A stretch of DNA of 21,814 nt from Chloroflexota bacterium (lineage in GTDB: Bacteria > Chloroflexota > Dehalococcoidia > Lucifugimonadales > JADFKI01). Numbering within the stretch: the stretch's first letter is position 1; each line of letters begins with the position of its first letter. The notes under the pieces are model-generated. The model saw only the letters and a program-made list of their open reading frames with translations, was not told where the DNA came from and did no database searches. The stretch lies in the NCBI GenBank assembly GCA_024648655.1, contig JAGGDZ010000310.1, positions 1 to 21,814 of the forward strand, given 5' to 3'. Both the position numbers and the translations under genes were made by a program. Below are positions 1-7,109 of this stretch, one piece after another.

Positions 1-567
1 CGGCTCGTCGATACGCGCAACGCCATCCATGAGGACCTGTTCTACGACTTCAACGCGAGTTGCAAGAGGTTCAACACTATACTGCTGGAGCTGGATGAGC
101 CGTCATACCGTCTGCCCACTTGGCATCCCTACTTCGTAATCAGCGTTGACAGGCTTATTGACATCCGCGCGTCCGAGCTGGCGGTGCATTCCTGGGACAT
201 CCGATACCCCATCGACCGCAGTGCAAAGCTCAGCGAGCGAGCGACACCCTTCATGCTGGAGTTCGTCTGGCGCTGGTTGCGTACCGGCTTTCAGAAGGGC
301 GAACCGCTTGACGCGCCCATACGTTATCGCTTCGACCTAACGGACGCCGAACACGGCTACGATGTCACGGTGCATGGCGACAACTTCAGGCATGCGGCGT
401 CCAACGACTTGCCGGCGGACGTCACCTTCGGCTGTGACACCGATACATACATCCTGTTCTGCTTCGGCAGGCTGCATCTGAGCCGTTCCGTTCGGCGCGG
501 GCGCATCGCGCTGACCGGCGATGAAGCGCTCGCAGCGCAGTTCACGGACTGGTTCAAGGGCATATAG
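1..567 (+). CDS. Mycothiol-dependent maleylpyruvate isomerase-like protein (C-terminal part)
   Basis: This frame is open from the first base of the window to a TAG at 565-567, so the true start lies outside. The readable 188 residues begin RLVDTRNAIHEDLF. The segment around 150-190 reads RASELAVHSWDIRYPID, which matches the end of the DinB-like MDMPI metal-binding domain (the R-x-x-E-x-x-x-H-x-W-D pattern, with the His a likely metal ligand). The last ~95 residues resemble the SCP2-like C-terminal domain that often follows it. Family members use mycothiol or a similar thiol as cofactor, or are uncharacterised DinB-fold enzymes. The substrate cannot be read here. The gene converges on the glycosylase gene, with 22 bp between the two stops. 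The family call is good, the exact function open. Confidence 0.7.
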   Translation, partial: RLVDTRNAIHEDLFYDFNASCKRFNTILLELDEPSYRLPTWHPYFVISVDRLIDIRASELAVHSWDIRYPIDRSAKLSERATPFMLEFVWRWLRTGFQKGEPLDAPIRYRFDLTDAEHGYDVTVHGDNFRHAASNDLPADVTFGCDTDTYILFCFGRLHLSRSVRRGRIALTGDEALAAQFTDWFKGI

Positions 568-589
568 CCCATCGCGAAGCCCTTCTGTT

Positions 590-1258
590 CTAAGTCTGAC
601 CCGTCGGACATACGCTTCGTAAGCAGCATCCCTCGCATATCGGTGTCTTGCGACATACCTCCTTGCAGTGCCGCACAATCAGCGCATGATACTCTGCGAA
701 GAGCGCTTGGTCGAGCGGCAGACACTCGCTGAACATTCTCTGGTATGCGGGGTATGTTTCCGTCTCGGGTGTGACGCCTAATCTGTGCGAAAGCCTGCGG
801 GTATAGGCGTCTATGACGAACGACGGCTTCCCCAGCGCGTACAACAGAATGGCGTCTGCCGTCTCCTCGCCGATGCCCCTGACCGCCAGCAGTTCGCGGC
901 GCAATTTCGCGCTGTCCTCTCCGCGCATCGCTTCGATGTCGTCGTCGTATGCCTCACCAATGTACCGCACCAGCGCCTTCAGCCTGCGCGCTTTGGTGTT
1001 GTGGAATCCGCTGGAGTATATCAGCGCCGCCAGTTCTTCCGTGTCTAACTCTCGCATCGCTGTGGCAGAGAGCGCATCTGATTCCTTCAGCCTTGCGATC
1101 GCGCGCTCTACATTCGTCCATGCCGTCGCCTGCGTGAGCACAGCGCCAACCATCACCTCGAAAGGCGTGTCGGCGGGCCACCAGCACTGCCTGCCGTAGT
1201 AGTCGAGCAGTCGGTCGAAGACACTCAATAATCGAACTGGGATACCTGAATTTGACAT
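590..1258 (-). CDS. Endonuclease III/MagIII-type DNA glycosylase (COG2231-like)
   Basis: A base-excision DNA glycosylase of the HhH-GPD superfamily, about 222 residues from the chosen start. Visible features, numbered from that start: a WWPADTPFE segment followed by VLTQATAWTNVE near the N-terminus, as in COG2231/MagIII 3-methyladenine glycosylases; a helix-hairpin-helix AVRGIGEETADAILL at about 125-139; the catalytic Asp in SFVIDAYTRR (Asp150); and a C-terminal iron-sulfur loop C-x5-C-x2-C-x5-C (Cys202, 208, 211, 217). The catalytic Lys of bifunctional endonuclease III is replaced by Glu in GIGEETAD, so a monofunctional glycosylase without lyase activity is likely. The frame stays open to an ATG at 1363, but a promoter-like site at 1311-1339 lies inside that extension and the extra 35 residues look unlike the family, so I use the ATG at 1256-1258. 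No clear Shine-Dalgarno site precedes it. Confidence 0.85.
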   Translation of the reverse strand: MSNSGIPVRLLSVFDRLLDYYGRQCWWPADTPFEVMVGAVLTQATAWTNVERAIARLKESDALSATAMRELDTEELAALIYSSGFHNTKARRLKALVRYIGEAYDDDIEAMRGEDSAKLRRELLAVRGIGEETADAILLYALGKPSFVIDAYTRRLSHRLGVTPETETYPAYQRMFSECLPLDQALFAEYHALIVRHCKEVCRKTPICEGCCLRSVCPTGQT

Positions 1259-1310
1259 AGTTAAACGGCGTGAAAATGATGGGGTAGGCACTTGTTCAGG
1301 GTGTGTTGCG

Positions 1311-1339
1311 ATATTAGACTGGATGGAAGGTAATATCAA
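1311..1339 (-). promoter_or_regulatory. Candidate sigma70-type promoter for the glycosylase gene
   Basis: On the minus strand TTGATA (1339-1334) is followed after exactly 17 bp by TAATAT (1316-1311). Transcription would start near 1304, about 46 nt before the ATG at 1258. This supports the shorter start of the glycosylase. Pattern match only. Confidence 0.45.
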
Positions 1340-1393
1340 TGAGCGTACATACTCCCTATTCATCAGGGTGAGGGCACAAAGGGGTATTAATAA

Positions 1394-2275
1394 GTGAGCG
1401 AGTTTGTAAAGAGACTTGGAAACGCGGCGAGCGCGAATCGTAGCCTCGTCTGTGTAGGTTTGGACATAGACCCCGCTCTCATGCCTGTCTCGGATGTGCG
1501 GAAATTCAACCGCGCCATTGTGGACGCCACGAAAGACTTAGTGTGTGCCTACAAGCCCAATATCGCCTTCTACGAGGCGCTTGGTCTGGAGGGACTGGAG
1601 GCTCTGCGCGACACGGTAGCTTACATCCGCAAGGTAGCGCCGAATGTCGTGCTGCTGTGTGATGCGAAGCGCGGCGACATCGATTCCACAAGCGCGAAGT
1701 ACGCTGAGGCGATGTTCGACTACTGGAACTTCGATGCTGTTACAGTGAACGGTTACTTGGGCGGTGAGTCGCTTTTGCCATTTTTCAACTACGCCAATAA
1801 GGGTGTGTTCGTTCTGTGTCGCACATCAAATCCGGGTGCGTATGAGTTCCAGGATATTACGATTTCGTCGGACGCTTCGGAACCTGCCGTTGATGACAAA
1901 GGACGGAAAATGCCGCTTTACGAATGGATGGCGATTCGCTCATCGGAGTGGAACACCAACGGCAACCTGGGGCTGGTAATGGGAGCCACTTCGCCCGACC
2001 AACTGCGTACGGTAAGGCAACGCTGCCCCGGTATGCCGATACTCATCCCGGGCATTGGCGCGCAGGGCGGCGAACTAGAAGCGTCGGTAACTAACGGCAT
2101 AGCGCGCAGTGCCGGCGGGCAGGTAACCTCACCCAACATCCTCATCAACTCGGCGCGGGGAATAATCTACGCCGACCGAACGGCGAAAGGATTCGCGGAT
2201 GGCGCCCGCGTCGCCGCAGCTAGACTGCGTGATGACATCAACCGCGTGCTGTTGCAAGAGGGCATGCAGTGGTGA
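1394..2275 (+). CDS. pyrF: Orotidine 5'-phosphate decarboxylase
   Basis: Decarboxylates OMP to UMP, the last step of de novo pyrimidine synthesis, in the cytoplasm. The 293-residue length and layout fit the longer type 2 OMP decarboxylases. Seen in the sequence: LVCVGLDIDP near the N-terminus (first beta strand, substrate contacts), AYKPNIAFYEALG (about 51-63), and the catalytic D-x-K-x-x-D loop in LLCDAKRGDIDST (about 93-105), with the catalytic Lys and both Asp present. PILIPGIGAQGGE near residues 215-227 is the phosphate-binding region. The start is a GTG preceded by AAAGGGG at 1378-1384. Its TGA overlaps the start of the DUF951 gene, so the two are translationally coupled. Confidence 0.95.
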   Translation: MSEFVKRLGNAASANRSLVCVGLDIDPALMPVSDVRKFNRAIVDATKDLVCAYKPNIAFYEALGLEGLEALRDTVAYIRKVAPNVVLLCDAKRGDIDSTSAKYAEAMFDYWNFDAVTVNGYLGGESLLPFFNYANKGVFVLCRTSNPGAYEFQDITISSDASEPAVDDKGRKMPLYEWMAIRSSEWNTNGNLGLVMGATSPDQLRTVRQRCPGMPILIPGIGAQGGELEASVTNGIARSAGGQVTSPNILINSARGIIYADRTAKGFADGARVAAARLRDDINRVLLQEGMQW

Positions 2276-2469
2276 CGCAGTACGAGGTGGGCGATTTCGT
2301 GCGGTTGAAGAAACGGCATCCCTGCGGTGAGTTCAACTGGCGCGTCGTGCGTGTTGGCGCCGACATCGGCATCACCTGCGTTGGATGTGAGCGGCGCGTT
2401 ACTATGGCGCGCTCCGCGCTTGAACGACGCATGAAAGGTCAGCCATTTAGAGAGCCTACGCAACTCTAG
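2269..2469 (+). CDS. DUF951 family small protein
   Basis: A 66-residue protein of the DUF951 family, which has no established biochemical role. Family features are visible: YEVGDFVRLKKRHPCG at the N-terminus, then WRVVRVGADIGITCVGCERRV and a basic tail. Two cysteines in TCVGCER plus the Cys in HPCG could bind a metal, which is my inference. Two GTG codons stand in a row (2269 and 2272) and either may be the start. Both overlap the pyrF stop codon (2273-2275), so the gene is probably expressed by coupled re-initiation from pyrF. In Firmicutes such proteins often sit near ychF or chromosome-partition genes; that context is absent here. Confidence 0.85.
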   Translation: MVTQYEVGDFVRLKKRHPCGEFNWRVVRVGADIGITCVGCERRVTMARSALERRMKGQPFREPTQL

Positions 2470-2478
2470 CATGCGTCC

Positions 2479-2512
2479 GGCAACGCCTCTGAGTGCGTTG
2501 GATAGCGTTGCC
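2479..2512 (+). terminator. Weak hairpin after the pyrF-DUF951 unit
   Basis: GGCAACGC (2479-2486) is complementary to GCGTTGCC (2505-2512), and an inner GCGTTG at 2495-2500 could pair with CAACGC (2481-2486) instead. No U-run follows, so this is only a candidate transcription end 10 bp after the DUF951 stop. Nothing else is evident in 2513-2621, which lies between two converging genes. Confidence 0.3.
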
Positions 2513-2621
2513 ATTTGGTGGATCATCGCCTGTCGTCATTAACGCGCTCGTCAACTCTTTGCTCAAGTCGCTCGGCGTACTCATTTGCAAGATTCCGAAT
2601 TTTGTCGGACGTACTCACAAA

Positions 2622-4022
2622 TCAGTATTCATGCTGGTATTCCTTGAAGGGCGCGTCAGCCCGACCCTCGTCAGGATGCGGCACGCCCTTGAACACATAC
2701 AGTACACGCCGCCAGTTTAACGCTACCAGCAACACCGCAAGCACGAACACGATGGCGGATGACCACATCCGCAGTGGCACATTCTCCACATCAACGCCGC
2801 CGAAGACATTCAGTAACCACATCGCGACCAGGTACGCCACAAATATGGTGAGCAGGGTAAGCCCGTGCCATAGTATGATGATGCGCGTAGAGATGAGTAG
2901 GACTGCGAACGCTGCCATCGCAGCCGTTAGCAGAAATTCGCTCGACTGCAACCCGAACGGGCTGGCAATTCTCGACAAGAAGTTGCCCGGCTCGAAGTAG
3001 TCGAGCGGGAAGCTGTTCAACTGCCCCGCAGAAATGCTGAACACGACTACGATGCTGCCTACCAGCAATGTAAGCTGGTTCACCTGTGACGATATCAGCG
3101 TCGTCAGTCCATCGTTCGGATTGGAGCGCAGTGCGAAGAGTACCGCAACGATAATCTCCGGTGACTCCGAAGCCAGTGGCGCGAGCCACTGTATCAGCAA
3201 GAACTCACTGATGCCCAGCGTCTCGCCTGTCGCGCGCAGTCCGTGCACGAACGGCTCCGCTGATATGATAATAATCGCCGCGCTGAATATGAACAGCCCC
3301 AACACCCACAACCGTCTGTGCATCGGCTTGAAGCTGGCTATCATCGCAGCAGCGCCCAGCAGGTCCGGTTCCACCGATTCTTGGATCGAACTCCGCCACA
3401 GGTAGAAGATGTACGCGCCGATGAACACCACTGCCAGCCAGATGGGTATCACCTTAGAAAAGGCGACCACTAGCGTCAGCATCGTGGCAACCACAAGCAT
3501 CGGCAGTTCTAGCTTCAGCAGACCCCTCATATCGAATCCGGCGCGCCGTCTAATCCAGAATATGATGATGACCGCCGACCAGCCAATGCCGATGAGCAAC
3601 CTGTTCGCGCCTGTCACGTTCGCCGCGGCAAGCGACATCTCCTTCGTGACATCTCCTGATCGATCTTGCAGCTGGCTGAACGACGCACCCGCGTCCCAAG
3701 CGAGCACCGCCTCCACCATGTACTCCGGCATCACCGCGATGAGCGCGAGCACCGCGATAGCGAAAGATGCCGATACATCCAGCTGCGCCACTTCGGCAGC
3801 CCAAGACAGCAGGAAGGCGGCTCCGATAATCCCCACGCCGAATATCAATGCTTCCAGCGCGGGATTGATATGCAAGTCAATGCCGGCGAACCAGCCTGCA
3901 AGCTTGATGGTTACCCCGGGAATGCCCACACCGCCAAGCAGCGCCATCGAAGCCCAGAGTTTGCCGTTCGATCCTTTTGTGGTCAAGGGTTGCTGCTCCA
4001 ATCCATCCCTTGCAGACCGCAA
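2622..4022 (-). CDS. Sodium/calcium (cation) exchanger family membrane protein
   Basis: A 466-residue polytopic inner-membrane protein with about 11-12 hydrophobic segments, of the Ca2+:cation antiporter superfamily. The two inverted alpha repeats are recognisable. Alpha-1 has VMPEYMVEAVLAW (about 98-109) followed by AANVTGANRLLIG (about 133-145). Alpha-2 has LASESPEIIVAVLFALRS (about 283-300) followed by ISSQVNQLTLLVGS (about 310-323). The acidic residue after proline in each repeat (Glu100, Glu289) is at the place of the ion-binding Glu of NCX proteins. The ion specificity cannot be told. The listed start is a TTG without a clear ribosome site; a TTG at 4001 or the ATG at 3945-3947 just before the first membrane segment are alternatives. 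The gene lies 144 bp downstream of the greA-fusion gene on the same strand and may be co-transcribed. Confidence 0.85.
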   Translation of the reverse strand: MRSARDGLEQQPLTTKGSNGKLWASMALLGGVGIPGVTIKLAGWFAGIDLHINPALEALIFGVGIIGAAFLLSWAAEVAQLDVSASFAIAVLALIAVMPEYMVEAVLAWDAGASFSQLQDRSGDVTKEMSLAAANVTGANRLLIGIGWSAVIIIFWIRRRAGFDMRGLLKLELPMLVVATMLTLVVAFSKVIPIWLAVVFIGAYIFYLWRSSIQESVEPDLLGAAAMIASFKPMHRRLWVLGLFIFSAAIIIISAEPFVHGLRATGETLGISEFLLIQWLAPLASESPEIIVAVLFALRSNPNDGLTTLISSQVNQLTLLVGSIVVVFSISAGQLNSFPLDYFEPGNFLSRIASPFGLQSSEFLLTAAMAAFAVLLISTRIIILWHGLTLLTIFVAYLVAMWLLNVFGGVDVENVPLRMWSSAIVFVLAVLLVALNWRRVLYVFKGVPHPDEGRADAPFKEYQHEY

Positions 4023-4166
4023 GGCGCTATCGTGAGTTCTCTAAAATCTTGGACGTGCAAAGGCGCAGGTGCGATAAAATGAATGTGTGCGGTGTCGGAA
4101 GACGAGTGCAAGGCATACCGGCTACATGTCGATGAATACGTTGACTGTCATTGGAGCAAGTGCGCG

Positions 4167-5030
4167 CTAAGCGATACTCAGAACCTCGTAGTTCATCTTC
4201 CCGCGCGGTGTCTCAACCAGAAGCTTCTGTCCCACTCGCTTCCCCAGTAGCGCCTTCCCCATCGGCGAATCGTCGGATATCCGACGCTCCAAGGGGTTCG
4301 CCTCCGTCTTGTTTACAAGGGTGTAAGTCTTCGAATTGCTGCCGCTGTTCAGGTCTTTCACCTCGACTCGGGCGCCGATCTTCACCACCTTGCTATCCCT
4401 AACCTGTCCCTCTTCGATGATGACCGCCCTCTCCAAAGTCACGGTTATCTCCTGAATTCTCGCCTCGACTCGCCCCTGCTCCTCACGAGCGGCGTCAAGA
4501 GGCGAATTCTCGGTAACATCTCCATCCGCTCTTGCCTTGCGTATCTCCTCTACCAGCGCCTCGCTCTCAATTACAAGCCTTTCGCGCTGCGTCATCAGCT
4601 GGGCATGTCCTGCCGATGTCAGCTCAATCGCCTGCGACTCGCTCGAAACCACAGTGGCTCCGGTGCGCGTCCGCGCTTTGCGGATTCGCACATATGTAGC
4701 AGGGTTCTTGCTGGTTGCCGTCCATTTCAAAACCTTATGGACGTATGCAAGAAAGTCTTTTACGGCTTGAAGATGCTCGATCGCTTTTGGAGAAGTCCCT
4801 GTGCCATTCACGCTCTCGGCATAGGTGCCTATGTCTGCCGGCGTCAGCTTCTGCACAAGGGTGTCGGGTGAAAAGTATTGAACGAAATGGTACAGGGCTT
4901 GGTGGTCGATGGGCTTGTCGGCGCTGCTGGATTTACCCTTGGGCTTGCTGCCCGTCTTGAGGTTTCGGACATACTTGTCTAAGGCTTCCTGTATGGTGGT
5001 GGATTCTGCCGCTTCCGAAGTCGAAGTCAA
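4167..5030 (-). CDS. greA-like: GreA-type transcription elongation factor fused to a tyrosine-recombinase-like DNA-binding domain
   Basis: A 287-residue protein with two parts. Residues ~130-287 form a GreA/GreB-family factor: a long coiled coil whose tip reads DGDVTENSPLDAAREEQG, keeping both acidic residues (Asp171, Glu174) that let GreA stimulate RNA cleavage in the RNA polymerase secondary channel, then an FKBP-like C-terminal domain ending MGKALLGKRVGQKLLVET. Residues ~11-118 resemble the SAM-like core-binding domain of tyrosine recombinases (FVQYFSPDTLVQKLTPADIG, then KAIEHLQAVKDFLAYVHK and NPA), but no catalytic domain follows. An Arg/Thr-rich linker joins the halves. E. coli GreA is about 158 residues. 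The start is TTG at 5028-5030, with TAAGGAGG at 5039-5046 (8-nt spacing) and a promoter just upstream. GreA identity is firm; the N-terminal assignment is moderate. Confidence 0.85.
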   Translation of the reverse strand: MTSTSEAAESTTIQEALDKYVRNLKTGSKPKGKSSSADKPIDHQALYHFVQYFSPDTLVQKLTPADIGTYAESVNGTGTSPKAIEHLQAVKDFLAYVHKVLKWTATSKNPATYVRIRKARTRTGATVVSSESQAIELTSAGHAQLMTQRERLVIESEALVEEIRKARADGDVTENSPLDAAREEQGRVEARIQEITVTLERAVIIEEGQVRDSKVVKIGARVEVKDLNSGSNSKTYTLVNKTEANPLERRISDDSPMGKALLGKRVGQKLLVETPRGKMNYEVLSIA

Positions 5031-5038
5031 CGCTCAAG

Positions 5039-5094
5039 CCTCCTTACGCATACTTCCTAACACTATCTTATTCAATTTCACATCATAATGTCAA
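5039..5094 (-). promoter_or_regulatory. Promoter and ribosome site of the greA-fusion gene
   Basis: On the minus strand a perfect TTGACA (5094-5089), an 18-bp spacer and TAAGAT (5070-5065) form a good sigma70-type promoter. The ribosome site TAAGGAGG (5046-5039) lies 8 nt before the TTG start. Transcription would begin near 5058. The insertion-element remnant ends about 12 bp upstream of the -35 box. Confidence 0.55.
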
Positions 5095-5106
5095 TTTGAG
5101 GGTAAA

Positions 5107-5127
5107 CGGTAACCGTCCCAAAGGCGG
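5107..5127 (+). repeat. Left terminal inverted repeat of the IS remnant
   Basis: Starts CGGTAACCGTC and ends AAAGGCGG. It pairs with 5518-5538 with three mismatches, and TAAA stands just outside at 5103-5106. Confidence 0.6.
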
Positions 5128-5187
5128 TGTGGAATCTCGAGAGGAGTTAACAAGACACGGCAAGCCTACGATTTCAGACCCGGATGA

Positions 5188-5517
5188 CTACGCCGCCGCC
5201 AGTGCCCTCAACCTCTTGCTCTGCCTGTGTCCGTCCACTCCATCAGGGAAGTGCCTGAATGTCCCGCCGCAATCGACGCACTTGTATCTGAATACCGTAA
5301 CGCGCTTGATATACAGGTCTCTTATCCGCTTTTGTGTGCGAGCGCGCTTGTGGAATGCGACTCCCGCGCAATATGGGCAGCTTGACGGGCGAGCGTCCGG
5401 ATATTCCTTGACCTCCGGCAGCGTAAATCGTACTCTTGGCATCGGGCGGGGACCCCCGACAGGTATTGGGCATCCTTCTAAAATCTTATCAGGATTCCCA
5501 GCCGTTTCCTTGTCCAT
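5188..5517 (-). pseudogene. Truncated transposase, N-terminal zinc-ribbon fragment
   Basis: A 109-residue reading frame. It carries a four-cysteine zinc ribbon, CPYC (Cys47, Cys50) and CVDC (Cys80, Cys83), within the pattern YPDARPSSCPYC ... RVTVFRYKCVDCGGTFRHFP. This is the DNA-binding head of a group of IS transposases in which the text continues as a helix-turn-helix and then a DDE catalytic domain. Here it stops at a TAG right after KRLRALAAA, and no DDE domain follows; only about 60 bp separate the stop from the left terminal repeat. The ATG is immediately inside the right repeat, as expected for an IS transposase. No ribosome site is seen. It cannot be active alone but could still bind the ends. 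I cannot name the IS family with certainty. Confidence 0.65.
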
Positions 5518-5538
5518 CCGACTTTGAGACGGTTACAG
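5518..5538 (-). repeat. Right terminal inverted repeat of the IS remnant
   Basis: The minus-strand reading begins CTGTAACCGTC and ends AAAGTCGG, matching the left end at 18 of 21 positions. TAAA follows on the plus strand at 5539-5542. Confidence 0.6.
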
Positions 5539-5597
5539 TAAATTCGCTCCCACCCTATCTTAATCCTACGCCCACGGTGTGATAGCATGGCATCCAT

Positions 5598-5633
5598 TGC
5601 CAGAACCGATCTGCTGCCAGAACCGATCTGCTG
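5598..5633. repeat. Perfect 17-bp tandem dimer
   Basis: GCCAGAACCGATCTGCT occurs twice head to tail (5599-5615, 5616-5632), and one further base matches on each side. It lies 48 bp before the lyase start codon, in the untranslated leader or promoter region. It could be an operator or a replication-slippage duplication. Confidence 0.8.
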
Positions 5634-5680
5634 ACCACTGAAAACCGGTAACCGACCACCAACTGCGAAGGAAACACAAA

Positions 5681-7036
5681 ATGCAGAACGAACCCACCGC
5701 ATTTCGCGTCGGCGACCCCGGCATCCGCGAAATCTTCGGCGAAGCCTCCCGCATACAGGCATGGCTCGACGTCGAAGTCGCACTCGCACAGGCGCAGGCA
5801 GAACTCGGCGTCATTCCTGAACACGCCGCGCAGGAAATCGAGCGCAAGGCGCGCTACGAATACCTCGACATGGACAACATCCGCGAAGGGCTCGCACGCA
5901 CCGGACACCCGCTCGTCCCGATGGTCTGGGAACTCGACCGCATCTGCGAAGGCGACGCCGGCGGATACATCCACTGGGGCGCAACCACACAGAACATCAC
6001 CCAAACCGGCAAGCTCCTCAACCTCCGCCGCGCCCACAGCGTCTTCCTTCACCAGATCGCAGACCTCCTCAACCAACTCGCCGACCTCGCCGAATCTACT
6101 AAGGACGCAGCCTTACCCGGCCGCACGCACGGGCAGCACGCCGTACCCGCAACCTACGGCTACAAAGTCTCCGTATGGATTGACGAACTCTGCCGCCACG
6201 TCGAGCGGCTGCGGGGCTGCGAAAGCCGCGTATTTGTCGCCATGCTCGGCGGCGGCGCGGGAACGCTCGGCTCTCTGGGCGAGATTGGCTTGGAAATTCA
6301 GGACGGTATAGCGCGCAGACTAGGCATGGGGTCTATGTCCAACCCAAGCCGCACCATCGGCGACCACCTCACCGAGTACATCACCATCCTAGCCTTACTC
6401 GCTGCCACATGCAGTAAAATCGGCAGAGAAGTTTATACTCAGATGAAACAGGAATTCGGCGAAGTTGAAGAACCCGTCCCCGAAGGCACTGTCGGCAGCA
6501 GCACCATGCCTCAGAAGCGCAACCCCAAGCTCGCTCAGGACATCGTTGCAGGCGCAGCCCAGGTCCGCGCACTCGTCCCCCTCGCCCTCGAAGCCATGCA
6601 GACCGAGCACGAAGCAGACCGCACCACCAGCGTCATGATTGACAAAGCCCTCAATGAAGCTTGCATCCTCACCGGCGACATCCTCCAACGCATGCTCAAC
6701 CTATTCTCAGGTATCCGCGTCTTTCCCGACCGCATGCGCCAAAACCTAGACCTCAGCGGCGGATTGATTATGTCCGAAGCCATAATGCTGGAACTCGGCA
6801 GGCAGATAGGACGCCAGCAAGCCCATGATGCAGTGTACGAAGCCGCTCAGGCGTCCTTCATTCAAGGCAGGCCCTTCTCCCAAACCCTTGCCGAAGAGCG
6901 CGAAGTCAGCGAGCGGCTAACCTCCGATCAGATCCAAGCCCTCCTAGATCCCACAGCCTACACCGGTATATGCAGCCTATTCGCCCGGCGCGGCGCGGCC
7001 CAAGCGCGCCAAACCGCCGCGTCCATCCTAGCCTGA
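5681..7036 (+). CDS. Adenylosuccinate lyase / 3-carboxymuconate cycloisomerase family enzyme
   Basis: A 451-residue member of the fumarase/aspartase superfamily, which performs beta-elimination of fumarate or the related cycloisomerisation, normally as a tetramer. The three conserved regions are present: HWGATTQNITQTG (about 98-110), GRTHGQHAVPAT (147-158, with the His residues of the active site), and the signature GSSTMPQKRNP (272-282) carrying the mobile catalytic Ser loop. The C-terminal 80 residues fit the adenylosuccinate lyase C-terminal domain. It could be PurB (purine synthesis) or a PcaB-like cycloisomerase acting on an unknown substrate; no purine or protocatechuate genes are nearby to decide, so I give no symbol. 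The start is an ATG with AAGGAAA at 5668-5674. It converges with the NHL-repeat gene. Confidence 0.85.
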   Translation: MQNEPTAFRVGDPGIREIFGEASRIQAWLDVEVALAQAQAELGVIPEHAAQEIERKARYEYLDMDNIREGLARTGHPLVPMVWELDRICEGDAGGYIHWGATTQNITQTGKLLNLRRAHSVFLHQIADLLNQLADLAESTKDAALPGRTHGQHAVPATYGYKVSVWIDELCRHVERLRGCESRVFVAMLGGGAGTLGSLGEIGLEIQDGIARRLGMGSMSNPSRTIGDHLTEYITILALLAATCSKIGREVYTQMKQEFGEVEEPVPEGTVGSSTMPQKRNPKLAQDIVAGAAQVRALVPLALEAMQTEHEADRTTSVMIDKALNEACILTGDILQRMLNLFSGIRVFPDRMRQNLDLSGGLIMSEAIMLELGRQIGRQQAHDAVYEAAQASFIQGRPFSQTLAEEREVSERLTSDQIQALLDPTAYTGICSLFARRGAAQARQTAASILA

Positions 7037-7109
7037 AGCGGCTGAAAACTACCCCGCCACCGACGGCTGATGGACTGACGCACTAACCGAATGCTCGGCT
7101 CGAATACAC

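Larger units (their letters stand above)
5107..5538. mobile_element. Internally deleted insertion sequence (432 bp, MITE-like)
   Basis: Two ends of 21 bp form an imperfect inverted repeat with 18 of 21 positions matching (5107-5127 against 5518-5538, sharing GTAACCGTC and CAAAG). Each end is directly flanked by TAAA (5103-5106 and 5539-5542), which I read as a 4-bp target-site duplication. Inside is only the N-terminal zinc-ribbon part of a transposase, whose ATG lies one base inside the right repeat. A full transposase would need roughly a kilobase, so most of the gene has been lost. The element sits between the greA-fusion promoter and the 5681 lyase gene. Confidence 0.65.

Noticed and set aside
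1259..1363. A 35-residue N-terminal extension of the glycosylase
   Set aside because: A good promoter pattern lies inside it, and the extension has no family resemblance.
5555..6076. A 173-codon minus-strand frame over the start of the lyase gene
   Set aside because: It is antisense to the conserved N-terminal part of the lyase and has a biased, low-complexity composition.
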